Source of the DNA: Acidobacteriota bacterium
Lineage (GTDB): Bacteria > Acidobacteriota > Vicinamibacteria > Vicinamibacterales > JAFNAJ01
Length of the DNA stretch: 9,130 nt
Direction: 5' to 3'
Assembly (NCBI GenBank): GCA_017860085.1
Contig: JAFNAJ010000076.1
Coordinates: 1 to 9,130 of the forward strand
Under the pieces are notes generated by a model, which did not search any database, was not told where the DNA came from, and was given only the letters and a program-made list of their open reading frames with translations. The translations under genes were made by a program, and so were the position numbers. The stretch's first letter is position 1. Each line of letters starts with the position of its first letter. This document shows, one piece after another, positions 1 to 5,541 of the stretch.

Positions 1-1319
1 TTGAGGAACGGCCACCGGGAGAACGGTACGCGCAACACGGGGTTGACGTCGACCCGGCCCAGGCCCTGGTCAACCTCGTTGCCGCCGAACTTGTTCGTGC
101 GGACGATGCGGTTGACCTGGCTCGACACCGACGTGTACAGCGGCGTCTCGCCGATGCGGCGGGGCGCGCGCGTGAAGGTGATGCGCGGCGCGCCGCCGTA
201 GACGGTCGAGTCGGTCTCCCCGTAGAACACCTCGTTGATGTTGTAGGTGGCGCTGAGACTGTTGGCGCCCCAGGAACCGGACACGTTGCCGCCGTAGAGG
301 CGCTGGCGACGCGTCGCGTCATAGAAGTTGTTCTGGTAGGTCTGCTGGACGGTGACGTCGGAGAAGTAGTCGACGTTGCCGCGCGCACGCAGCCGCCCGG
401 GCAGGGTCTGGCTCGCGTTCGCCCGGACCTCGTAACTGCGTCGCGCGGGGATGGACCGCGTGATGCCCGCCGCGTCGGTGTAGGTCGCCTCGTGCTCGTT
501 CAGCCAGTACGTGCGAACCACACCCTCAGAGCCGGGGCCGGCCACGTAGCGGTACTCGCCGCCGAGTCCCTGCCCGGTCCGCGAGAACCAGTCGTAGAGC
601 ACCGTGAGATCCTGGCTGGCGTCGATGGCCCAGAAGAACGCGGTGCTGAGCGTGAAGCCCCGGATCGAGGAGTTCCCGTACGAGGGAAGCAGGAACCCCG
701 TGGAGCGATCGTCCTCCTGGATCGGGTAGTAGATGATCGGCAGGTAGAGCACCGGCACGCCCTTCACACGCAGGACGGTGTGCTTGAGCATGGCGTATTC
801 CTCGATCGTGATCGTGGCGCTCGACGCCACCAACTCCCACCGCGGCGTCGGCTGCACGCAGGTCGTGAAGCCGCCCTTCGTGATGCGGTACTTCGACGGG
901 CCCAGCTTCTCGATGGTCTCGCCGTAGAAGTACGCGTCGGGCTCCTGCGTGCCGAACATCGAGCGGTCGACCCGATCGCCGAGCGAGGCGATGCCGGAAG
1001 CGTTGTAGAAGGTCCCCGTGCGGTCGGCCGTATTGAACTCCACCCGGTCGGCCGCGATTCGGCTGTCCACCGACACGAACACCACGTTGCCGGTTGCGAT
1101 CAGACGGCCGGTGTCGGTGTAGTAATCGACCACGTCGGCGAAGAACTGCTGGTCATCGCGCTGCATCTCGACCTGGCCGGTCGCGCGCCAGTGGCCCTCG
1201 GCGAGGCGCTCGAGCCGGAACTGCTTCGACATGCTGAAGCCCGGGATCTGCGCGAGGGCGGGCAGCGCAGCGCCGAGGACGAGGGCGAGCCCGAGCGAGG
1301 CGGTCAGCAGGCGAGGCAT
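1..1319 (-). CDS. lptD: LPS-assembly outer-membrane protein LptD (OstA/Imp), C-terminus beyond window
   Basis: LptD is the outer-membrane beta-barrel that, with LptE, inserts lipopolysaccharide into the outer leaflet. The frame is open from ATG 1319 to the left edge, giving 439 residues with no stop; most of the barrel lies outside. Residues 1-23 form a Sec signal peptide (hydrophobic LALVLGAALP, cleavage after ALA). Residues about 35-135 are the periplasmic OstA jellyroll (GQVEMQRDDQQFFAD, GNVVFVSVDSRIAADRVEFN). From about 150 the LptD core begins: TTC at 152-154, PRWELVAS, GVPVLYLPIIYYP, TGFLLPSYGNSS, then alternating barrel strands (GEYRYV, VRTYWLNEH). C154 is the only cysteine in the visible part. 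It follows folC by 137 bp, and a promoter candidate sits in that gap. No strong Shine-Dalgarno is seen. The family call is secure; partner and substrate are inferred from the family. Confidence 0.93.
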   Translation of the reverse strand, partial: MPRLLTASLGLALVLGAALPALAQIPGFSMSKQFRLERLAEGHWRATGQVEMQRDDQQFFADVVDYYTDTGRLIATGNVVFVSVDSRIAADRVEFNTADRTGTFYNASGIASLGDRVDRSMFGTQEPDAYFYGETIEKLGPSKYRITKGGFTTCVQPTPRWELVASSATITIEEYAMLKHTVLRVKGVPVLYLPIIYYPIQEDDRSTGFLLPSYGNSSIRGFTLSTAFFWAIDASQDLTVLYDWFSRTGQGLGGEYRYVAGPGSEGVVRTYWLNEHEATYTDAAGITRSIPARRSYEVRANASQTLPGRLRARGNVDYFSDVTVQQTYQNNFYDATRRQRLYGGNVSGSWGANSLSATYNINEVFYGETDSTVYGGAPRITFTRAPRRIGETPLYTSVSSQVNRIVRTNKFGGNEVDQGLGRVDVNPVLRVPFSRWPFL

Positions 1320-1330
1320 CGTGGGAACGG

Positions 1331-1342
1331 GCGAGCGCTCGC
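1331..1342. repeat. 12-bp perfect palindrome in the lptD leader
   Basis: GCGAGCGCTCGC reads the same on both strands. It lies 11 bp upstream of the lptD ATG, inside the predicted 5' untranslated region. It could be an operator half or a small RNA structure close to the start codon. With this G+C content it could also be chance; no second copy was seen in the window. Confidence 0.3.
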
Positions 1343-1377
1343 GAACGCGGGCGGGGAGAACACGTCGAATCGGGCGC

Positions 1378-1405
1378 AGAATATCACGGCGTCCGACCAC
1401 GGCAA
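1378..1405 (-). promoter_or_regulatory. Candidate sigma70-type promoter for lptD
   Basis: On the minus strand TTGCCG (1405-1400) is followed after 16 bp by TATTCT (1383-1378). Each hexamer matches the consensus at four of six positions. Transcription would start near 1371, leaving a leader of about 52 nt before the lptD ATG. The same -35 hexamer occurs in the kinase promoter at 4375-4370. This would let lptD be expressed apart from the upstream operon. It rests on motif reading only. Confidence 0.4.
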
Positions 1406-1425
1406 AGGGTGTGCGGCGAAGTCCG

Positions 1426-1452
1426 CGGTGCCGGATGTCACCATGGGCACCG
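1426..1452 (-). other. Hairpin just after folC stop (weak terminator or RNA end)
   Basis: CGGTGCC (1426-1432) pairs with GGCACCG (1446-1452) around a 13-nt loop. It begins 4 bp beyond the folC stop codon. No T-run follows on the minus strand, so it is not a standard intrinsic terminator. It may stabilise the transcript 3' end or attenuate readthrough into lptD. Confidence 0.3.
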
Positions 1453-1456
1453 GGAT

Positions 1457-2743
1457 CTACCCACGGGTGGGCGCTCGCCCGAGCACGTCGCCCAGCAGGA
1501 AGATCGAGCCGGCGACGCAGACGGTGTGGGCACCCGTGCCGAAGGCCCGGTCGATGGCATCGATCGGATCGGGGTGGCACTCGGCGGCGAACCCGAGCGT
1601 CCTGGCGAGCGAGGCGAGCTCGGCTGCAGGCCATGCACGTGAACCCGGCGGCTCGGTCACGACGAGGTGCGTCGCGACCGGCCGCAGCACCTGGAGCATC
1701 TGGCGCGCGTCCTTGTCGTTGACGACGCCGAGCACGACCGGCAGGCCTCCGGGAACCGCCTCCTGCAGGTACTCGGCCAGCCTCGCCATGCCTGCGGGAT
1801 TGTGTGCCGCGTCGAGCAGCAGCTGGCGGTCGTGGTTCCAGTCGATCAACTGGAGACGACCCGGCCAGGAGGTAGCCACGAGTGCGCGCTCGATGGCGGC
1901 ATGGGGCACCGAGAGGTCGCAGCAGCCCAGCGACTCGAGCAGCCGCACCGCGACGATGGCGTTGTCGGCCTGGTGGCGCCCGCGAAGGGCCAGGTCGAGC
2001 GGGCCGTAGCGGCCGGCGGGCGTGTCGAGGGTGAGGATCGTGCGCCAGCCCTCAATCGACACCTGGTGGCGCACGCCGTCGAATGCCGGCACGAGCGTGG
2101 CGCCACGGTCGGCCACCGCCGCGCGGATGACCGCGTCTGCCTCGGCCTTGCGTTCGCCGGTGACGACGACCATGCCGGGCTTGATGACGCCGGCCTTCTC
2201 GAACGCAATGGCGGCCAGGGTCGTCCCGAGGTGCCGCGTGTGCTCCAGGTCGATCGTGGTGATGGCCGCCGCCGCCGGCGAGGCAATGTTCGTCGCGTCG
2301 AAACGTCCCCCGAGCCCGACCTCCAGGACGGCGACGTCGACGCGGGCGCGCCTGAAGATCTCGAACGCGACGGCGGTCGTCAGCTCGAAGAACGTCACCG
2401 GCGCCTCGAGCCGACCGCGCGCGAGGGCTCGTGCCTCGGCATCGAGCACCCGTTGTGCGGCCTCGTCGACCACGTCGCGACTGACGTCGACGCCGTCGAG
2501 GGCGAACCGCTCCTCGAGGCGGACCAGGTGGGGGGACGTATAGCGTCCCGTCCGATAGCCGGCAGCCGCGAGAGCCGTCGCCGCGATGGCGGTCACGGAT
2601 CCCTTCCCGTTGGTCCCGGCGACGATGACCGTCCGGTACGCGCGTTCGGGACGGTCGAGCTCGTCGCAGACGGCCCCGATGCTGTCGAGGCCCAGCTTCA
2701 TGCCGAAGTGATCGCGTGCCAGGATGGTCTCGGTGGCGCTCAT
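1457..2743 (-). CDS. folC: Folylpolyglutamate synthase / dihydrofolate synthase
   Basis: FolC adds glutamate to folates using ATP and, in bifunctional members, joins dihydropteroate to glutamate; it is cytosolic. The 428 residues are normal family length. Seen in order: Mur-ligase P-loop GTNGKGS (43-49), TSPHLVRLEERF (69-80, the folate loop), FFELTT (118-123), EVGLGGRFDATN (141-152, with metal-ligand Glu141), H168 in DLEHTRHLG, EKAGVIK (182-188), GRHQADNA (255-262), WPGRLQ (293-298) and LLDAAHNPAG (309-318) of the C-terminal Mur ligase domain. ATG 2743 gives a standard N-terminus. It starts 30 bp after the accD stop, so the two are probably co-transcribed, an arrangement seen in many bacteria. 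Sequence alone does not tell whether it has both activities. No damage is seen. Confidence 0.95.
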   Translation of the reverse strand: MSATETILARDHFGMKLGLDSIGAVCDELDRPERAYRTVIVAGTNGKGSVTAIAATALAAAGYRTGRYTSPHLVRLEERFALDGVDVSRDVVDEAAQRVLDAEARALARGRLEAPVTFFELTTAVAFEIFRRARVDVAVLEVGLGGRFDATNIASPAAAAITTIDLEHTRHLGTTLAAIAFEKAGVIKPGMVVVTGERKAEADAVIRAAVADRGATLVPAFDGVRHQVSIEGWRTILTLDTPAGRYGPLDLALRGRHQADNAIVAVRLLESLGCCDLSVPHAAIERALVATSWPGRLQLIDWNHDRQLLLDAAHNPAGMARLAEYLQEAVPGGLPVVLGVVNDKDARQMLQVLRPVATHLVVTEPPGSRAWPAAELASLARTLGFAAECHPDPIDAIDRAFGTGAHTVCVAGSIFLLGDVLGRAPTRG

Positions 2744-2753
2744 GCTGCACGTC

Positions 2754-2772
2754 GCGGGGCGGGGCGCCCCGC
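2754..2772. repeat. GC-rich inverted repeat between accD and folC
   Basis: GCGGGG (2754-2759) pairs with CCCCGC (2767-2772), and the interior contains the perfect palindrome GGGGCGCCCC (2761-2770). It fills most of the 30-bp gap and ends 10 nt before the folC ATG, where a Shine-Dalgarno would be expected. No T-run follows. It may limit folC translation relative to accD, or be incidental. Confidence 0.3.
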
Positions 2773-2773
2773 A

Positions 2774-3643
2774 TCACGCGTCGGCGGACGTCACGTCGGG
2801 TGCAGGGTTCATGAAGCGCAAGGCGGCTCCGATCGTCGCCTTGAGCTCGCGACGATCGACCACCATGTCGATCATGCCGTGCTCGAGCAGGAACTCGCTC
2901 CGCTGGAATCCTTCCGGCAGCTTCTGCCGGATGGTCTGCTCGATGACCCGAGGTCCGGCGAAGCCAATGAGGGCCTTCGGTTCAGCAATGTTCAGGTCGC
3001 CGAGCATCGCGAAACTCGCCGTGACGCCACCGGTCGTCGGGTCGGTCAGCACCGAGATGTAGGGAAGGCGAGCGCGGTCGAGCCGGGCCAGGGCGGCGCT
3101 CACCTTGGCCATCTGCATGAGCGACAGCGTGCCCTCCATCATGCGGGCCCCGCCCGAGCAGGAGACGATCACGACGGGGCGGCGCCCGGCGATCGCGCGT
3201 TCGATGGCCCGCGCGATCTTCTCCCCGACGACGACCCCCATGCTGCCGCCAATGAAGTCGTACTCCATGGCGGCGACTTCCGTTTCGATTCCGTCGATGC
3301 GCCCCGTGGCAGTGACGACCGCGTCGCGCTGGCCCGTGGCGCTCAAGCCGCTCTTGAGGCGGTCCTTGTAGGGCTTGGTGTCGACAAACCCCAGGGGATC
3401 GGTCGAGATGAGGCCGCGGTCGTGCTCCCGCCACGCCGCGTCGAACAGGGTCCTCAGCCGCTCGATCGCCCCGATTCGGAAATGGTGTGCACAGCGCGGG
3501 CACACGTGCAGGCTGGTGGCGAGATCCTTGTTATAGAGGATCTCCTGGCAGCCCGGGCACTTGACCCACAGGCCCTCGGGCACCCGCACCGCCTTCTCGG
3601 CCGGGGCGGCCCGTGGCTTGCGCGTCTTCTTGAACCACGCCAT
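2774..3643 (-). CDS. accD: Acetyl-CoA carboxylase carboxyltransferase subunit beta
   Basis: AccD forms, with AccA, the cytosolic carboxyltransferase that moves the carboxyl group from carboxybiotin to acetyl-CoA, making malonyl-CoA for fatty-acid synthesis. The 289 residues match the family. After a basic N-terminus (MAWFKKTRKPR) comes the four-cysteine zinc ribbon C29-x2-C32 and C48-x2-C51. The crotonase-like fold follows: DPLGFVDTKPY, MEYDFIGGSMG (126-136), SGGARMMEG (163-171, oxyanion region) and TGGVTASFAMLGD. ATG 3643 gives the usual MAWF start; a weak purine-poor leader precedes it. It lies 54 bp after the kinase and 30 bp before folC, on the same strand. accA is not in the window. All key residues appear intact. 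Confidence 0.97.
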   Translation of the reverse strand: MAWFKKTRKPRAAPAEKAVRVPEGLWVKCPGCQEILYNKDLATSLHVCPRCAHHFRIGAIERLRTLFDAAWREHDRGLISTDPLGFVDTKPYKDRLKSGLSATGQRDAVVTATGRIDGIETEVAAMEYDFIGGSMGVVVGEKIARAIERAIAGRRPVVIVSCSGGARMMEGTLSLMQMAKVSAALARLDRARLPYISVLTDPTTGGVTASFAMLGDLNIAEPKALIGFAGPRVIEQTIRQKLPEGFQRSEFLLEHGMIDMVVDRRELKATIGAALRFMNPAPDVTSADA

Positions 3644-3697
3644 CCGGGCAGCTTAGGGTGGCCAGCCCGGAGCGGTCAAGTCGCGCCGTGGCCGCGT

Positions 3698-4336
3698 TCA
3701 CTCCGCCCTGGGCACGTAGTAGCGCGTGCCGCCGGACAGCGTCTGGAGCTGCTTGGTGATTTCGTCGAGCGTGGGATCGCTCCACGAGAGGTCGAACTGC
3801 GACGTCTCGACCACCAACAGGGGGGTGGACGCGTAGTGAAAGTAGAAGTGGTTGAACGCGTCGTTCACCTCCCCGAGCAGGTCCTCGTCGGGCATCACCA
3901 GGTCGGGTTGCTGCCGCGACCGGTGCTTCAGCCGGCGCCACACGACGTCGGTCGGCGCCTGCAGGTAGATCACCACGTCGGGCGGGGGGACGTCGCGCGC
4001 GAGCAGGTCGTAGAGGCGCTGGTAGATGAAGAGCTCGTTGTCGTCGAGAGCCACGTACGCGTAGACCTTGTCCCGGTCGAACAGGTAGTCGCACACGGTG
4101 CGCTGGCTGAACAGGTCGCCCTGCCGCAGCGACGCCTGCTGACGGTGTCGCGACAGCAGCCAGAACAGCTGGGCCTGGAAAGCCGCGCCCGCACGACCGG
4201 CATAGGCATCGGAGAGGAACGGGTTCTCGGTTTCGTCGAGCACGAGCGCGGCGTCGAGGCGGGCGGCGAGTCGCTCGGCGAGCGCCGTCTTGCCCACACC
4301 CGGCGGCCCGTCAATGACGAAGTGACGGAAGGTCAA
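3698..4336 (-). CDS. Deoxynucleoside kinase (dNK/dGK/dAK family)
   Basis: A cytosolic P-loop kinase that phosphorylates deoxynucleosides for dNTP salvage; base preference cannot be read from the sequence. With TTG 4336 as start it has 212 residues, close to family size. Seen: Walker A GPPGVGKT (10-17), DETENPFLSDAY (34-45, catalytic acidic segment), QLFWLLSRHRQQ (56-67), the segment VCDYLFDRDKVYA (81-93) that replaces the animal-type DRS motif, a YLQAPTDVVWRRLKHRSRQ lid (124-142) rich in Arg, and a C-terminal helix. A longer frame starts at TTG 4375, but that TTG is the -35 hexamer of the likely promoter, and starting at 4336 gives the family-like N-terminus MTFRHFVIDGPPGVGKT. It heads the accD-folC operon. 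An adenylate- or thymidylate-kinase-like role is less likely. Confidence 0.85.
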   Translation of the reverse strand: MTFRHFVIDGPPGVGKTALAERLAARLDAALVLDETENPFLSDAYAGRAGAAFQAQLFWLLSRHRQQASLRQGDLFSQRTVCDYLFDRDKVYAYVALDDNELFIYQRLYDLLARDVPPPDVVIYLQAPTDVVWRRLKHRSRQQPDLVMPDEDLLGEVNDAFNHFYFHYASTPLLVVETSQFDLSWSDPTLDEITKQLQTLSGGTRYYVPRAE

Positions 4337-4346
4337 GCTGGCGCGC

Positions 4347-4375
4347 AGTATAGCCAGCGTCCCACCCGGCGGCAA
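4347..4375 (-). promoter_or_regulatory. Sigma70-type promoter for kinase-accD-folC
   Basis: On the minus strand TTGCCG (4375-4370) is separated by exactly 17 bp from TATACT (4352-4347), which matches TATAAT at five of six positions. The predicted transcription start is at 4339-4340. Only about 3-4 nt would precede the in-frame TTG at 4336, implying a leaderless or nearly leaderless message. Spacing and -10 quality make this one of the best promoters in the window. Confidence 0.6.
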
Positions 4376-4388
4376 GGTCGAACCCGCG

Positions 4389-4397
4389 TGCTAACAT
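4389..4397 (+). promoter_or_regulatory. Possible extended -10 element for the menC-like gene
   Basis: TG-C-TAACAT (4389-4397) fits an extended -10 (TGn plus a four-of-six hexamer). No convincing -35 lies upstream, as expected for extended -10 promoters. The start would be near 4404, downstream of the ATG at 4396, which supports translation from the ATG pair at 4429/4432. It would be divergent from, and about 40 bp away from, the kinase promoter. Confidence 0.3.
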
Positions 4398-4400
4398 GAG

Positions 4401-4426
4401 CCGCTCGGATCGAGGATGCCGAGCGG
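4401..4426 (+). promoter_or_regulatory. Inverted repeat with purine loop before the menC-like start
   Basis: CCGCTCGG (4401-4408) and CCGAGCGG (4419-4426) are perfect 8-bp complements around a 10-nt spacer that holds GAGGA (4412-4416), the only Shine-Dalgarno-like string nearby. It ends 2 nt before ATG 4429. It could be an RNA hairpin presenting the ribosome site in its loop, or a DNA operator in the divergent promoter region. Confidence 0.4.
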
Positions 4427-4428
4427 TC

Positions 4429-5541
4429 ATGATGCACGTCGAACGCGCGGAACTGCGGGTGTTACGGCTGCCCCTGGTACGGTTCTTCGAGACCAGCTTC
4501 GGGCGTCAGCACGAGCGTGAGCTGATCCTGGTCCGCTTGCTCGGCGACGGGCTGTCGGGCTGGGGCGAGTGCGTGGCCGAGGCCGATCCCTACTACAGCG
4601 CCGAGACAACGACGACGGCGTGGTATGCCTTGCGCGACTATCTCGTGCCGCGCCTGCTGGGGCGGCGCTTCGAGCATCCTGCCGAGGTCTACGCGGCCCT
4701 GTCGCAGGTGCGCGGGCACCAGATGGCGAAGGCCGCCGTCGAGATGGCGGCGTGGGACCTCCACGCGCGCAGGCTCGGCCTGCCGTTGTCGAAGGTGCTC
4801 GGCGGAGTCCGGGCGCGCATCGCCTCGGGCGTCTCCGTCGGGATTCAGGATTCGATTGAGCAGCTGCTGGAGCAGGTGGCGAAAGAACTGGCGGCCGGGT
4901 ACCAGCGAATCAAGATCAAGGTGAAGCCGGGCTGGGACGTCGGGCCCGTGGAGGCCATCCGCGCCCGCTTCGGCGACGTGCGGCTGATGGTCGATGCCAA
5001 TGCCGCGTACACGCTCGATGACGCCGGGCACCTCGCAGCGCTCGACCCGTTCGGCTTGATGATGATCGAGCAGCCGCTCGACTACGACGATCTCGCCGAC
5101 CACGCGGAGCTGCAACGCCGGCTTGCCACGGCCGTGTGCCTCGACGAATCGATCGACAGCGTGGCGCATGGGCGCGCGGCGTTGGCCCTTGGGGCCTGCC
5201 GGGTCGTCAACATCAAGCCCGGGCGCATCGGCGGCATCCGCGAGACCATGCGGTTGCACGATCTCTGCGCGGGTCACGGGATCCCGGTCTGGCACGGGGG
5301 CATGCTGGAAACCGGGATTGGCCGCGCGCACAACATCCACATCTCGACCCTGCCGAACTTCACGCTGCCCGGCGACGTGGCCGCGAGCAAGCGGTACTTC
5401 CAGCCCGACCTGATCGAGCCGGGGATCGAGGTTGATCCGGACGGTACCATCGAGGTGCCCACGGGGCCCGGCATCGGCGTGACCGTCATCGACGAACGCG
5501 TCGCGGCGGCAACCCACGCGCACCTCGTGCTTGGCTCATGA
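4429..5541 (+). CDS. menC: N-acylamino-acid racemase / o-succinylbenzoate synthase family enzyme (enolase superfamily)
   Basis: The NSAR/OSBS subfamily dehydrates SHCHC to o-succinylbenzoate for menaquinone and/or racemises N-succinylamino acids. Numbered from the Met at 4432 (369 residues), the N-terminal cap has TSFGRQHERE and GWGECVAEADPYYSAETT. The barrel has K161-I-K163 (catalytic pair), VDAN D188, MIEQP E213 and CLDES D238 (three Mg ligands), NIKPG K262 (second catalytic Lys), R265, and GGMLETGIGRAHN. These spacings match the Amycolatopsis enzyme almost residue for residue. ATG 4396 is also in frame but would lie in the promoter and add 11 residues outside the family; the ATG pair 4429/4432 is preferred. 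No other men genes or acylases are in the window, so which activity is physiological is open. Its TGA overlaps the next gene's ATG (ATGA), implying translational coupling. Confidence 0.85.
   Translation: MMHVERAELRVLRLPLVRFFETSFGRQHERELILVRLLGDGLSGWGECVAEADPYYSAETTTTAWYALRDYLVPRLLGRRFEHPAEVYAALSQVRGHQMAKAAVEMAAWDLHARRLGLPLSKVLGGVRARIASGVSVGIQDSIEQLLEQVAKELAAGYQRIKIKVKPGWDVGPVEAIRARFGDVRLMVDANAAYTLDDAGHLAALDPFGLMMIEQPLDYDDLADHAELQRRLATAVCLDESIDSVAHGRAALALGACRVVNIKPGRIGGIRETMRLHDLCAGHGIPVWHGGMLETGIGRAHNIHISTLPNFTLPGDVAASKRYFQPDLIEPGIEVDPDGTIEVPTGPGIGVTVIDERVAAATHAHLVLGS

Noticed and set aside
492..2009. A 505-codon plus-strand open frame opposite lptD and the folC end
   Set aside because: Exact antisense register of lptD, which has a signal peptide and family motifs; composition is that of a GC shadow.
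1667..4399. A 910-codon open frame on the plus strand across folC, accD and the kinase
   Set aside because: It is the codon-register antisense of three well-recognised genes that share one phase. High G+C removes TTA, CTA and TCA codons from the genes, so the opposite strand has no stops. The product is Arg/Gly/Asp/Val-rich with no domain.
4396..4428. ATG 4396 as start of the menC-like protein
   Set aside because: It adds 11 residues not expected in the family, has no ribosome site, and overlaps the likely -10 element; the tandem ATGs at 4429/4432 fit better.
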